DNA from: Flectonema sp. DT1601 | Taxonomy: Eukaryota; Euglenozoa; Diplonemea; Diplonemida; Diplonemidae | Length of the DNA: 64,000 nt | NCBI GenBank assembly: GCA_964019425.1 | Contig: OZ025834.1 | Location: 1-64,000, forward strand | Reading direction: 5' to 3' | Part shown: one piece after another, positions 24,915 to 35,041 of the stretch | How positions within the stretch are numbered: the stretch's first letter is position 1 | Layout of the letters: every line of letters starts with the position of its first letter | Notes under the pieces: model-generated | The model's input: only the letters and a program-made list of their open reading frames with translations | What the model was told of the DNA's origin: nothing | The model's database searches: none | Position numbers and translations under genes: made by a program

Positions 24915-25072
24915 AGAGTACGGGTGGCTCTTCTGAGGGTCCCCAATACTGCGGTAGTAGGAAGAACCTAATCCCGGGGGATTATTTTGTTAGTATCAGC
25001 ACAGGGCATACTAGATCAGGAGATCTAGAAACACTTTGCTTCCACCTTGTCTGGTATACTAGCAGGAAACCA
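24867..25072 (-). repeat. Dispersed repeat, copy 1
   Basis: About 205 bp similar to 44552-44753 in the same orientation. Shared blocks include AGACCACCGAGTATC, GTTAGGTAGACAC, CCAATACTGCGGT, GGGGGATTATTTT, GCATACTAGATCA and TTCCACCTTGTC. The match ends at CTAGCAGGAAAC in both copies. The defined right boundary suggests the end of a mobile element. Confidence 0.85.
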
Positions 25073-26520
25073 CGCAATTTGAATATTTCGGGGATTTAAA
25101 AAAAAAAAAAAAAAGAAATTGTTTGTTCGTGTGTTCGACATTCCCAAAGTGAACATTAATTTCAGTCACCATAATTCTTATCATGTTCTGTGTTGGGATT
25201 GTTTTGTGTACAAAATAATCAAATCAATCAACAAATCGTAAGGACATCAAAACAAATAATGATCTGGTTTCGGGTTTCAACCTCGAAAAAATAAGAGAGG
25301 GGAAGGTTCTTCATGCGCTTGTCAGCGATAAGGCATGGCGTCATCCATCCTATCTCATGGATGAACGATCAAAGATAAAAAATAAGATAAAACTTTTGAT
25401 TCCCAACTTCTTAAAAAAAAAATTTTTAAGAAGTTGGGAATCAAAAAAAAAAAAAAAGAATCCAACTATTTTGTTATCACACAAATGTGATAAACGGAGA
25501 ACGTTGACAACGGAATAAGGATCTGATTCTTTTCTTTTCTCCTTTTTTTCAAAACAGAAATTCAAAGGCACACACGACAAGAACTGCTAGTTCACTTCCA
25601 GACGTTAGAGCTGCCTGGAAGACAACCTAGGCTGATGACAAACACAAACCTCCTTATGGTTCCGTTGCTTACCGAAGCAACGGAAAACGGTGCTCAGAGG
25701 GACAGGGCCAAAGTGGTGGTTGCTCACCTTGCCGAAAACTGCTCCTGATTCCCAAATATTGAACTACTTAGCTAAGGTTTAACTTCGATACGAGGATGGT
25801 GAGAAGGAACAATTGGATCAACCATACAGGAAGCTGGCACAACCCCTGTGCAGAAGTAATCTGCTCCCTTTTACAGTGTAGATGCTTCTAAGTTGATCTC
25901 GGTTTGTGTTATTCATTACTTTATCATCATTTTCTAAATAGTGACATAATAAATAAACGATCCTGCCTCTCTTTGGCTTCGTCAGTAAGTTCTACCGACG
26001 CACACTTTTGCTATAAAAACAAAATGTTTTCGTTTTAAGCGAGACGACTCGAGAAGCGAGAGGTCTTCGACCGAGGGAGGTGGCAACCACTGCGAGCAAT
26101 GTCTTTCTGAGATCAAAAAAAAAAAGTGATTAATTGTAAACAAACAAACATAGCAAGACATTCGATCCTTCGGTACTCAACTGTTCAAACAACGTTACAT
26201 AGTGAATCTGATTTGTTATAAATATTTTTTCATTTCAAAGGAAACTGTCACAAGATCTACTCGACAAAAGGATGATTAATTGGAAAAGTTCTTTGTAATG
26301 ATTTCAAACAATCGAGCCCGAACACAACAGTGGCACATTTCGAATTAAACAGCGGAATTGACTTCCTCTAATCTGTGATGTAACAAACTAATAGTACCTT
26401 ACAAGTTGATTGATTTAATACAGTTCCAATAATTGTATTTCAGCAACACTCGCTAGTCGAAGCTTTGCACATTTATAAACCACACAGAAGACTCTTACTA
26501 GACAAATGTCATTAAGTGAT
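25073..26520. other. Intergenic stretch with a palindrome and a possible small exon
   Basis: No long gene. It holds the perfect palindrome at 25394-25446, a small hairpin near 25660 (CCGTTGCTT and AAGCAACGG), and a motif at 25975-25994 shared with 24121-24141. At 26106 a strong minus-strand 3' splice site (T-rich tract then GATCTCAG) precedes a GC-rich segment open in two frames down to about 26035; it could be a terminal exon or a structured RNA. Confidence 0.5.
25394..25446. repeat. Perfect inverted repeat, 24-bp arms, 5-base loop
   Basis: Bases 25394-25417 and 25423-25446 are exact reverse complements (TTTTGATTCCCAACTTC and its partner), with an A-only loop. No sequence relation to the palindrome at 22.1 kb is apparent apart from the same architecture. 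Confidence 0.93.
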
Positions 26521-27606
26521 TCACTTCCCAGGATGCGATGGCCTTTTGCCCCTGCTCATTAGGTCAGATGCTTGTTCTCTCGCACAAATTGAAGAGACGC
26601 AATTTTTTCTCATCCCCCCAATCGCATGAATAGCCATCGAGGTAAACACACTTCGTGGCAGGTCATCGTTCCCAGCTGTCCAACTGTTTGATGTAATGAT
26701 GGCATTGCAATACGATGGAGGGACTTCATCTTGACTATCTCCAATATTAGCTACTAGGCAGTGAATGTGGTTCGGCTTCATAGTTTTGATTTCATACATT
26801 ATTCCTCTCCTGGTCTCTTCAGATAGCAAGTCGTCGAGGTGAACAGGAGGTTTCCCTGACTTGTCACGCATATCAGGTGAGGCGTTTGGCATAATACCAA
26901 TTGTGTACCACTGATTCTCTGATGCTTTCATGGTAAAGTGATATGAACATCTGGTGGTATAAATATCAAGTTCGTCAACTATTCCATGCGTTTCAGTCAA
27001 AATGTCACTACCGCCCAATATGGAAATATCTTTCGGGGAAAAAGTTTCTACGCAAACGGTGCGTATAGCAGACGCAAATGAGGACGCCAGTACAGAATAT
27101 AATGGTGATCCCAGAGGAAGGGTATTCTTGCCAATAGTGACGACAGCTTCGTGCTTAGACAATGATCCATCGACCATAAGTTGTTCTTCAGATATTGTTC
27201 GCTCTCCGGTTAAAAGAACAACCGGTGCTGATAAGTATTTCTGGGAACCAGCTCCATTTTCAACTTTTCCTCCTTCAAGTAATCGAGTTTTTTTCTTGAG
27301 CTCATACACACGTTGCGAGTCTTTTTGAGTAATCTTGTTCTTCGCGAACAAATCGTAGAAGTCCCTCTTTTCCCCTCGCAGTACTCTTTCTATTGTTGCG
27401 AATCCAGTTACGGGAAAATTTTTCGACCCCACCCGCTTCATCAGGTCTACATTATGTTTAAGCTTGAGCACCTCCTTGTTTAGATCCACCAGCTCCTCGA
27501 CGATTCCTGAACCCCTCGATTTCTTAATCATTTCCCTTAGCGACAATATTTGGGGTAAGATCGTTGCCGTTTTTCGTAGGAATTTTCCTACTGCCGGGTA
27601 GCTCAT
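26521..27606 (-). CDS. Hypothetical protein, 361 aa
   Basis: A continuous 361-residue frame ending in TGA. I do not recognise the family. The N-terminal 110 residues are basic and mainly helical-looking with a Leu/Lys-rich stretch (about 40-60). The C-terminal two thirds is a mixed alpha/beta-type sequence with scattered His and Cys residues. There is no signal peptide and no clear membrane segment. The start is supported by a T-rich 3' splice site (CTTTTTAG) ending at 27618, eleven bases upstream of the ATG, so the leader is spliced. A large part of the opposite strand is also open, but this strand matches its neighbours and has the better codon pattern. It is the last ordinary gene before the accessory zone. 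Confidence 0.75.
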   Translation of the reverse strand: MSYPAVGKFLRKTATILPQILSLREMIKKSRGSGIVEELVDLNKEVLKLKHNVDLMKRVGSKNFPVTGFATIERVLRGEKRDFYDLFAKNKITQKDSQRVYELKKKTRLLEGGKVENGAGSQKYLSAPVVLLTGERTISEEQLMVDGSLSKHEAVVTIGKNTLPLGSPLYSVLASSFASAIRTVCVETFSPKDISILGGSDILTETHGIVDELDIYTTRCSYHFTMKASENQWYTIGIMPNASPDMRDKSGKPPVHLDDLLSEETRRGIMYEIKTMKPNHIHCLVANIGDSQDEVPPSYCNAIITSNSWTAGNDDLPRSVFTSMAIHAIGGMRKNCVSSICAREQASDLMSRGKRPSHPGK

Positions 27607-27617
27607 ATTGTGCTATT

Positions 27618-27640
27618 CTAAAAAGTATGAAATGGGTGTC
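27618..27640 (-). promoter_or_regulatory. 3' splice site in the leader of the 361-aa gene
   Basis: On the minus strand, TTTCATACTTTTTAG ends at 27618 and the ATG begins at 27606. No donor pair is obvious nearby, so the site could serve a leader intron or a trans-spliced leader. Confidence 0.5.
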
Positions 27641-28205
27641 AGTCAGATCATTCAGATAGAAGTAGAGACGACAGACACTAAACAAAACAGAAACCGTTTT
27701 CTTGTGTTCACTGTGACTTTAGAATGGCTCGCTAAGCTCAGCTGCAAGTAACGGTGCGGAAGTTTGTGTACCAGTAGAAATATCTAATAAATAATTGGCG
27801 GAAAATTCAAAAATACATAAAAAAAGGACAGGAACGAATGGATTCAATGAATGAGAGGAGAGGAGGAAGTCAACTTAAAAAGAAAATCATCACTCGGCAC
27901 CGATATAGTCCGGGGTCTTCTTGAATAAAATTGTAATTCGCGTTTCTTTCTCTGACTCAGCACCTGTTATCTATCATGCAAAAAGACTGCTATGGAAGTG
28001 CTAACTCTAAAGAATTTGTATCTAAAAAAATTATTTCATAAAGGAATTACAGTCCAAAGGAGTAGAGAACTGGAAATCATCGAAGCCTCGCAACGAAAAC
28101 AATCAAACCAACTGAACAAAGAGAGTAATATAAATTGAGTTCGGCGCTTATAAAATCAGCTGCGGAGACTTTGTATAATATATTCGGAGTAAGTAAATTA
28201 AATTA
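27641..28205. other. Intergenic, AT-rich
   Basis: I see no coding or structural feature beyond ordinary AT-rich spacer between two minus-strand genes. Confidence 0.6.
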
Positions 28206-28985
28206 CTATCTTGGTAGTTGGTAATAGGCTTCACGATCGCGATGGCTTCTCGAGCGGGAACTAACACTTGTTGGTGTGCCGCTTCTGTGGGTGCTGCTTC
28301 CGCTTCGTTTGGCAGTTATAGAAGAAGGATGCACATTCAAATGGGATCGTGATGAATACTCACCTCCAGTAGCATTCCGCATAGCTCGTGTCTTGACGAA
28401 CTTTCCATGGCTGCTTATGTGGTCGAGTAGTTTATCGTGAGCAGATCGCAAGTGATTTAACTCATCCTTCAACATGTCTCTTTCTCTTTCAGCACTATTA
28501 CGTTGGACTTCTAAGAGCTTCAGGCGGGAAGTCTGCCGAGAAATAATATCAAACATTTCAGATCGGGTGAGAGCATCCACCAAAGCTGAGATACACAACA
28601 CGCAATAACTGGCTGTTGCTGCTGCGACTGCGGCTGCAGGGCTACTAACTGAGATGCCAACGGGTTCAATTTCCATTCGCCCCATGTCCCCAACACGCTC
28701 AATAGAGTAACTATGCGGAGAGTGAATACTTGGACTAGTAGTAGCTGCAGTTAGTACTTTTTGGTACTCGCCTACCGTCGCCGCAATCGGTACTGGTGAC
28801 GGTGATCCTGCTACATCTCTCACATCGTCCATCGCATGTAACTTCTCAGTCAGCGCCTTCCCCAAATTTCTCATCATTGCACGTCTCCCCCGTTGACTTG
28901 GAACTGGGCTCCCAATGTCACTTCTCGATCTTCCTGGCGGCAAGTCCGTCGCCAGCCAGGCGTCGATCGCATTCCCCCTTCGCAT
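28206..28985 (-). CDS. Ser/Arg-rich protein with short coiled coil, 259 aa
   Basis: A 259-residue frame ending TAG, followed at once by TAA. The first 60 residues are basic and disordered-looking. An Ala/Ser-rich segment near residue 115-130 (AAAVAAATASYC) is followed by about 55 residues with a heptad-like Leu pattern and many charged residues (RLKLLEVQRNSAERERDML), probably a short coiled coil. The last 60 residues are Ser/Arg/His-rich. No family is recognised. A good 3' splice site (CCACTTTTCAG) lies 11 bases upstream of the ATG, at 28997, and the frame is open through those bases, so one or more upstream coding exons cannot be excluded. It may be a cytoskeletal or scaffold component, like the larger coiled-coil gene beside it. 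Confidence 0.7.
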   Translation of the reverse strand: MRRGNAIDAWLATDLPPGRSRSDIGSPVPSQRGRRAMMRNLGKALTEKLHAMDDVRDVAGSPSPVPIAATVGEYQKVLTAATTSPSIHSPHSYSIERVGDMGRMEIEPVGISVSSPAAAVAAATASYCVLCISALVDALTRSEMFDIISRQTSRLKLLEVQRNSAERERDMLKDELNHLRSAHDKLLDHISSHGKFVKTRAMRNATGGEYSSRSHLNVHPSSITAKRSGSSTHRSGTPTSVSSRSRSHRDREAYYQLPR

Positions 28986-28996
28986 GGTGTGGGGAC

Positions 28997-29020
28997 CTGA
29001 AAAGTGGATAAAAAAAACTT
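28997..29020 (-). promoter_or_regulatory. 3' splice site upstream of the 259-aa gene
   Basis: On the minus strand a T-rich tract and CACTTTTCAG are followed by GTCCCC and the ATG. A possible donor, GTGAGG, lies only 37 bases upstream at 29033 but does not keep an upstream frame open, so the intron may be longer or lie in the leader. Confidence 0.5.
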
Positions 29021-29456
29021 ATTCAAACCTCACATCACAATCGACTGGTTTGATACGTAAGTTCCAAACTGTATATGAGGGGGGTGAAGTAGTATCATCA
29101 TCGATGTAATATTTCATAGAGAGGCTCCAACAGAAACGATAAAGAGCAGGGGTAACAATAACACAGGAAGGAAGATCATTGGAAGGGGAAGGGAAACCGC
29201 AATTCAAGAAAACAGGTTAAATTCTTCTTCCTTGTCGATCATCCGAAAGCATTCGAAACGCAACGTAACAAAAAGTGCTGAATTTGCATCCAGTAGTACA
29301 ATACAAATAAAAAGGGAAACGATAATGGGAAATAGACAGAAAGCAGTTGCTGATCTGAAGTTGCCAAAGCAGTTCAACAATTAGCCTACTGCGAAAAGTA
29401 AGTTTTCAAGTAACGGCGCAATGAGAACACTTGACGAATCAAAGTTTTAAATAATT
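28998..29456. other. Intergenic or leader sequence
   Basis: Two short overlapping frames on opposite strands near 28.9-29.2 kb lack recognisable features. I read this as leader and spacer. Confidence 0.5.
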
Positions 29457-31148
29457 TCAATAATCATCCTCCTCATCACAATCTTCTCCATCACCAATAA
29501 TGCCACCATGTTCTCGTGCTTGGGAAGGACTAAACCCTTCCCGTCGCTGTTTTTCTAACTGTTCTTTCATTGCGTCCATATTCCTTTTTTGAAGACCAAC
29601 CTTCTGTTCTAATTCTCTATTTTTGGAAGCCAACGCATCAATCTGTTTCTGTTTTTTTGTTACGTCCTCCTGTTGGGTCGTCGACCGACTTCGACTGGCC
29701 TCATCCCAGTCAGACATTGTCTTGTTTGCATCTTTGATGGCCGTGTTCCTTTGACGCTCTAAATCCTTTTGCATCGCATTGGAGTTTTGAATTTCCTCTC
29801 TCAGTCTTTGGATTTCAGCGTCCCTCGCAACTATGTCAGGTGTGTAGAGAGCTTTCATCTTCGACTGTGCCTTTGACTCTCCTTCTTTATGTTTTCTCCT
29901 AGTTTCTTCTAATGCTTGTTCGGTATCGCGTAACACCTTTTGCAAGTCTGAAAACTTCTTTTGGTGAGTGTCAACTTCTGCTTTCTGTCGGTCGATTAGT
30001 TCAGACCACTGAGCTGATCCAACGCCACCTGTTGCGTTTTGAGCTTGTCGAAGGAGTCCTTGAAGAGAGACACATCTATTATTAGCACTTTTAAGAGAAT
30101 CTTCTAATTGAGAAATTGTATCATCTTTTGATATTTGATCAACTCCGTGACGTTCGTTAGCTTTCACAGTCGCCTGTCGATGTTCTTCAATTTCAGACTC
30201 CGCTATTCTGCGATGCTTAATTGTTGACTGAAGCAAAAGTTTTTGATACATGAAACGTATCAATTGACTCTCATTGGAGTGTTTTTCATCTTTAAGTGTC
30301 TTATGGAGCTCTTCCCTCTGTTGTTTGAGGTTCTTAATTTTGCGCTTGTGATCAGAATATCCTGCGGAGTCGCTTTCTATTCTTTTAATTGCTTTTTTTG
30401 ACAAAGGAGAACCTCCAGCGCTGCTGATAAGAACATCTTGAAGTTGTGACTTTAATGATACTATTGTCTCATTGCTGGATGCTATTTTTGACTCAAGAAG
30501 CTTCATTTTCCCCCTCTGGGAGTCACTTGTTCCACCTCCACTAGAGAGCTTCTTTATTTCACTATTTTTTGCCTTCATGCTATCCGTCAACAGCAATATT
30601 CGATTTTCTAATTGTTCATTCTCAGCAACCAATGCTTTGACTCTTGATCCACTCGACCCCGCCATTGTATCCTTTAGGCTCTTCATAAGGTTGCCGTCGT
30701 GTTTTTGTTTCCGTTTATTATCCTGCTCAATTTCAAGCAATTTCTTTTTTGTCAACCTGTGTTCATTTTGTGCTGTTTTAAGCTCTTCGCGTGCTTCAAT
30801 CATTTTAACGTAGTATTCCTCAGCAGAGCCTTCCTTCTGCAGGTGAGCCGGCAGTGGCACTCGTGACCCACGTGATCTTACAGCATCCAGTGCATTTCCC
30901 GCCGCGGTGTCGGATGTCGATTGCCTGCACTGTTGGCACAATTTAGGTGCAGGGGAACGGACACCTTTTTTCTGCTTCTTCTTCGCAGCTGCTTGCTTTT
31001 TTTGAATTTGCTGTTGTTGTTGAACTTTGGTGACTTCCCTTTCTATCATAGTTCTGAACTGATTCCCGCTTAGTAATTGAACACTGTTTGGATGCATCAT
31101 CTCACCGTCGTCACCCAGAGTGCTGTCACTGTCTGACATATCCATCAT
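29457..31148 (-). CDS. Long coiled-coil protein, 563 aa (CCDC13-like possibility)
   Basis: A single 563-residue frame, started by two Met codons and ended by TGA. The N-terminus is acidic, then Gln/Lys-rich (about 40-65), with a Cys-x2-Cys-containing patch (KLCQQCRQS) near residue 70. From about residue 105 to 540 almost the whole protein is heptad-patterned, rich in Glu, Lys, Gln and Leu, with short breaks near 200, 240 and 370. The tail is acidic (DGEDCDEEDDY). The layout and phrases such as KLLESKIASSNETIVSLKSQ resemble ciliary or centriolar coiled-coil proteins such as CCDC13, but low-complexity helices give chance similarities, so that name is only a suggestion. It is likely structural and cytoplasmic. 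No introns are needed in the frame. Confidence 0.8.
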   Translation of the reverse strand: MMDMSDSDSTLGDDGEMMHPNSVQLLSGNQFRTMIEREVTKVQQQQQIQKKQAAAKKKQKKGVRSPAPKLCQQCRQSTSDTAAGNALDAVRSRGSRVPLPAHLQKEGSAEEYYVKMIEAREELKTAQNEHRLTKKKLLEIEQDNKRKQKHDGNLMKSLKDTMAGSSGSRVKALVAENEQLENRILLLTDSMKAKNSEIKKLSSGGGTSDSQRGKMKLLESKIASSNETIVSLKSQLQDVLISSAGGSPLSKKAIKRIESDSAGYSDHKRKIKNLKQQREELHKTLKDEKHSNESQLIRFMYQKLLLQSTIKHRRIAESEIEEHRQATVKANERHGVDQISKDDTISQLEDSLKSANNRCVSLQGLLRQAQNATGGVGSAQWSELIDRQKAEVDTHQKKFSDLQKVLRDTEQALEETRRKHKEGESKAQSKMKALYTPDIVARDAEIQRLREEIQNSNAMQKDLERQRNTAIKDANKTMSDWDEASRSRSTTQQEDVTKKQKQIDALASKNRELEQKVGLQKRNMDAMKEQLEKQRREGFSPSQAREHGGIIGDGEDCDEEDDY

Positions 31149-31217
31149 GCAATACTTGTTAAATAATAAATTAATTTAACATCATAATATAATTAAACAT
31201 GTTGTAAAGTCAATTAC

Positions 31218-31249
<32 letters not shown>

Positions 31250-32043
31250 TCTCAAATTCTGTTTTATTCCATATTGCAGTTAAAGAATCCGTTGAAAATT
31301 TATCCCCCCTGCATGCGATTTTGTGTGGACCGAAACCAGTTATAATGATTCATGTCTAATTTGTTGCGTGTTAACCCTTGATTTATTTATCCAAGTCCCC
31401 CTCAGCCCCCCTGCATCAAAAAAAATAATAATAATAACATTACAACTTGTTACTTATAAAAACCTTATACATATCTTCTTAGAGAACTTACTTGTGAGCA
31501 AAAGAAAAGTTCGCGAAAAGTACAAGCAGACCATGATAGTCGCTTTTGCTCAGTCCAAAGCTCACAAAGCCACAGACAGGTAAACCAAGGTAAGGGGAAA
31601 AAAAAAAAAAAAAAGCAAAAATAATTGCCTCCTAAAAAGGAACCCATTACAACAGTGCCAATAGGACACTTTTCATAGCTGTTAAATATTTGAATATTCC
31701 AACAGGCTCTCGAAATCATCGAATCTGAGCACTAAAATCAGATCTACTTGGTATTGATCACAGTAAGGATTTTTAGTTACTGTCTCGCAATTCTAATTGC
31801 AGACGGAAACGTTCCCAACTGGGGTTAAGAAGGAAAACAAAAAAAACAAAAACAAAAAATTGAAATCAAATAAACAGATAGCTGTCTGTTGATGATTAGC
31901 TGGTCGAAGAACCTGCACCCATTCCAATTGGGAATTTGACGTAAGTTAGTTAACTGGTAGACCGATTACTGATATCGGAGATTTGACTGAAGTCTGAGCT
32001 CCACGGCTGCTGAAATAGCAACGTGAAGATCTGTTTAAACTGC
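31149..32043. other. Intergenic with long A tract
   Basis: Contains an A run of about 26 bases near 31219-31244 and a second of 16 near 31600. Short frames on both strands are uninformative. No gene is seen. Confidence 0.6.
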
Positions 32044-32678
32044 TCAATCAATATCCATTGTTCCGTAGCACATACTTTCTCGTTCAGGTGGTGCAGGAAG
32101 TGGTATTGTTGCAGCCTGTCGCTGCATCGCCTGCCGTTGTTGTAGTTGAATGAGAATCTGCTGCCTTCTAATTTCAGACCTGCTTAACTCTATCTGACTA
32201 GCTGGGAATAAAGGATGAACTATCAACTCTCTACAAAGAGTACCATCCAGAGGACGTTGAGGTGATAAAGTGTTACAACGACCAGGCTCAGGAGAATATC
32301 GTTGACCATATGGTGGCGAGTAATGAGGAGGAGTGCACATACCCATAAGAGGTTGGGGCTGTCCGTACATCATCTGGTGTTGTTGTTGCTGCTGCATTTG
32401 CATTAAATAATTTTCCTCCAACTGTCTTTGCTGCTGTGACTCTAGATGTCGTTCGTGTTCTTCTTGGATATCAACTTTTCCCCTTTTTAGTTGCTCCCCT
32501 GCTTCGCCATCTCTCCCCCTTTTGACCTTCCCCCCCGTAGCAGCTACCCCACCGTACATATTCATTCGTGTTGTCCAACCTGTTGGTAGTCAGATGAGAT
32601 ATTTGTTTTAGAATAGTTCAGTTACTTACTGTTGATTAAAGAAAATTGCTGCACACTGCGGTGGCTGATTGTTAACTG
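32044..32678 (-). CDS. Gln-rich hypothetical protein, 173 aa, with spliced leader region
   Basis: The main exon encodes 173 residues from ATG at 32565 to TGA at 32044. It begins with a basic stretch (KVKRGRDGE), then Gln-rich tracts (about 45-65 and 140-155), Pro/Tyr-rich phrases (PPHYSPPYGQRYSPEP) and a conserved-looking HPLFPASQIELSRSEIRR. Such composition suits a nuclear or RNA-associated disordered protein; no domain is recognised. Upstream, a clear 50-bp intron occupies 32580-32629 (donor GTAAGT, acceptor CAACAG), preceded by a 49-base exon at 32630-32678 with its own strong acceptor (T-rich tract and ACAG). The frame stays open across this exon and the junction, so the protein may start further upstream, or these may be leader exons. 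Confidence 0.65.
32580..32629 (-). other. 50-bp GT-AG intron
   Basis: Minus-strand donor GTAAGTAACTG and acceptor CTACCAACAG with a CTGAC-type branch region. This is the clearest leader-proximal intron in the window. Confidence 0.75.
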
Positions 32679-32950
32679 CTGTAAAAAAAAATAATAATAA
32701 AATAAAGCTAAACAATCACTTTTAACTCTCATTAGGTCAATACAATACAAGAATGGATCTATTTTCTGTCCGATGAATTTTTTGTTGTTTTGAATTAGAT
32801 TGAGCCTCGCTGATTATCTTCCTTTTCAATCAGTGCGAGTAAATAATAATAATTTGATACAATTAACAGCTGCATTGAAGCAGCACATCATCTGGTGATG
32901 GAAGAACTTTATAGTCCAGTAACAAAGAAGGTCTGAGGGTTCACTTTGGA
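32679..32950. other. Intergenic spacer
   Basis: AT-rich and without visible features, apart from the T-rich tract on the minus strand that forms the acceptor at 32679. Confidence 0.55.
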
Positions 32951-34417
32951 CTATTTGTATTTCAACATCAGACGAATTGCTTCTGTTTGCGGTTCTGGGT
33001 ATGTCGCGTAGTTAGGACACTGTGGTTCCCCATATGAGGAACTCTCAGGTGATATAAATAAAATGGTTATCAAACAACCTAAAATAAAAGACAGAACGGC
33101 CACCTGAACACTTGAAGGTCGAACTGATTCAGGTGTGGCAACTGGCGTAGTGTACAAGTGAGAGCTGCTGTTGATTCTTTCTAGTTTTTCTTTTTCAGCG
33201 TCTTCCAAACTTTTGGACTGCGACAAGTCACTCTGTTGGTCCTGTTCTTCCCGTGAAGTTTCTGATCCCCGCTGTTGCATCTGCAAGACCGCGACTTCTT
33301 GGTGCTCGTGCCATTGTTGTCGCAGGTGCTGCTGTTGTTTATGCTGCAGGTGCTGTTGCTGCACTTGTTCATATCTCGAATACAGCTCCCTGTGACTATT
33401 TGACAACTTGTCAAATTCTGAAACTCTCACTTTCTGTTCTCTCACTAATTTCAGATTTTCCATCTGCAATTCAACGAGCTCCGAAGTTAATTTCAGCATC
33501 TCATCAGTGGAGTCTTCACGTTGGAGTGTTTTTGGGTATTCGAAATACGTCTGTACTCCGGGGGTGGATGCCGCTTTCTTAGAAATAATGTCAGGAACTA
33601 TACGACACCCACTATCATGTGGTTTAGAGCAGCGACTCTGAGTAGGTTCACAAAACACATTAGAGGATTGTTCTACTTGCTGAAGATGAGATGCAGGATA
33701 TCCATCGAGGTATTGATTTGAAGGGAATTCCTGATATCTATTTATCGCGTGATGACTCGGATTCCTGAATTCTGATGGTTTGCTTCGTGTCGGGGACAAT
33801 GTTTTGAGAAATTGCAACTTTCGATCGACATCGGGACTTTGAGCAAGTTCAGATAAGACAGAAAGTTGCTCTTCGAAAGCTGCGAGATCGCTGTTCCCGT
33901 CACGGAAATATTGAGCCGGCTTGCGGTTGCCGCCGTGGTTTCTAATTTCCATTTGATGTAATCTGTCGCAGCTGTCAATTTTATAATTTCTATGTTGCCG
34001 TTGTGGAGTTCGAGGAGGAGAGATACCTCTGACTCCAATCAGATGGTCGCTTTCTGTTGGCGGAATTCTTTTTGAGGAAGCGGCCGTATCGATCGAAACA
34101 AGTGAGAAATCATCTTGCAGCAACACCTTCCACCTTCCTTTTCCATCTGCTGACTGCCACGTACTGCAGAGGTCAGGTGGGCATCCAAAGTGACTTTCTT
34201 TGCAGCACAGCAGAGCATTTCCGGTTTCTAAGTCTGACTCGTCATCCGTTACATGCCAGGCTCCTTCTGGATCTCTTGTACTATACAACCATCGTTCTCC
34301 TTTACAACACCACACTGGGTATCCATTTTGTTTTCTGCCCAACACAACTTTATATAATCCTCCACATTCATGTTCCTGAGTTCTAATTAACAGCGTTCGC
34401 TTATTATCGAACATCAT
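32951..34417 (-). CDS. Tail-anchored coiled-coil protein with Trp/Gly-rich N-terminal domain, 488 aa
   Basis: A 488-residue frame starting at 34417; an in-frame TAA directly precedes the ATG, fixing the start. Residues 15-110 form a compact Trp/Cys/Gly-rich domain (YKVVLGRKQNGYPVWCCKG, WLYSTRDPEGAWHV, WQSADGKGRW), a repeat type met in many protist proteins as NG-P-V and G-W strand pairs, of unknown function. The centre is disordered. Residues about 305-410 are coiled coil with Gln/His-rich runs. Near residue 440-460 lies one hydrophobic segment (VAVLSFILGCLITILFI), followed by a short polar tail, which suggests a tail-anchored protein with its bulk in the cytosol. A 3' splice site (CATCAACAG) lies 20 bases upstream, with a very short upstream frame in the leader. 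Confidence 0.75.
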   Translation of the reverse strand: MMFDNKRTLLIRTQEHECGGLYKVVLGRKQNGYPVWCCKGERWLYSTRDPEGAWHVTDDESDLETGNALLCCKESHFGCPPDLCSTWQSADGKGRWKVLLQDDFSLVSIDTAASSKRIPPTESDHLIGVRGISPPRTPQRQHRNYKIDSCDRLHQMEIRNHGGNRKPAQYFRDGNSDLAAFEEQLSVLSELAQSPDVDRKLQFLKTLSPTRSKPSEFRNPSHHAINRYQEFPSNQYLDGYPASHLQQVEQSSNVFCEPTQSRCSKPHDSGCRIVPDIISKKAASTPGVQTYFEYPKTLQREDSTDEMLKLTSELVELQMENLKLVREQKVRVSEFDKLSNSHRELYSRYEQVQQQHLQHKQQQHLRQQWHEHQEVAVLQMQQRGSETSREEQDQQSDLSQSKSLEDAEKEKLERINSSSHLYTTPVATPESVRPSSVQVAVLSFILGCLITILFISPESSSYGEPQCPNYATYPEPQTEAIRLMLKYK

Positions 34418-35041
34418 TTACTTCTGTCATGTGGTACCTGTTGATGAAAATAGTTCTCTTTGATGAAGGCTAATATAACATAACTACCGAATGTCACTAT
34501 TACACAGAATGTACATGTTGTTGTCAAGGAGTTAGAATCTGTTAAGAGAAACAGAAAATATCACAACAAGTACTCTTATCAAAAAGTGTGGAGCATTTAG
34601 AGCGAACTGCAGATACGACTAATAACTCTGCAATCTCGCTGATGATCGAAACAATTCCGGGATGAAGCAGGTCGCAAAAAAAAAAAAAAAAAAAAAAAAA
34701 AAGGGGAAAAAAAGTAATAAAAATAAAATAACAGACTGAACAAGGCTGGCATATTACTCATGCTTCTTGCCAATTCCCTGCTGTGAGTGCAATGAAAAAA
34801 AAGAAAAGAAAAAAAAGGGGGGAAATCGCCTTTTCTTACAGGTTGTTCCACTGAATTCCATGGATTATAGAAACCGTTTGTACAAGTATAAGTTGTTAAA
34901 AGTAAAAAGCTGGTAAACGGAGTACAGCTGGTAGGAAAAGGGAAATGGGAAAAAAAAAAACTACAACTACCTAGTGAAGGTGAAGCACCAAACATTCTTT
35001 CGATTTTTTAGTAAGACACAAGTAAAGAAAATAATCAAATG
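34418..35041. other. Intergenic or leader region with A tract
   Basis: Includes the 3' splice site ending at 34438 and a long A run near 34677-34702. On the minus strand a possible donor (GTAAGAAAAG) at 34840 could start a leader intron ending at 34438, but joining the frames there gives no coding continuity. Confidence 0.5.

Noticed and set aside
29034-29207. Upstream coding exon for the 259-aa gene joined by a 37-bp intron
   Set aside because: The only donor that fits puts a stop codon in the required frame.
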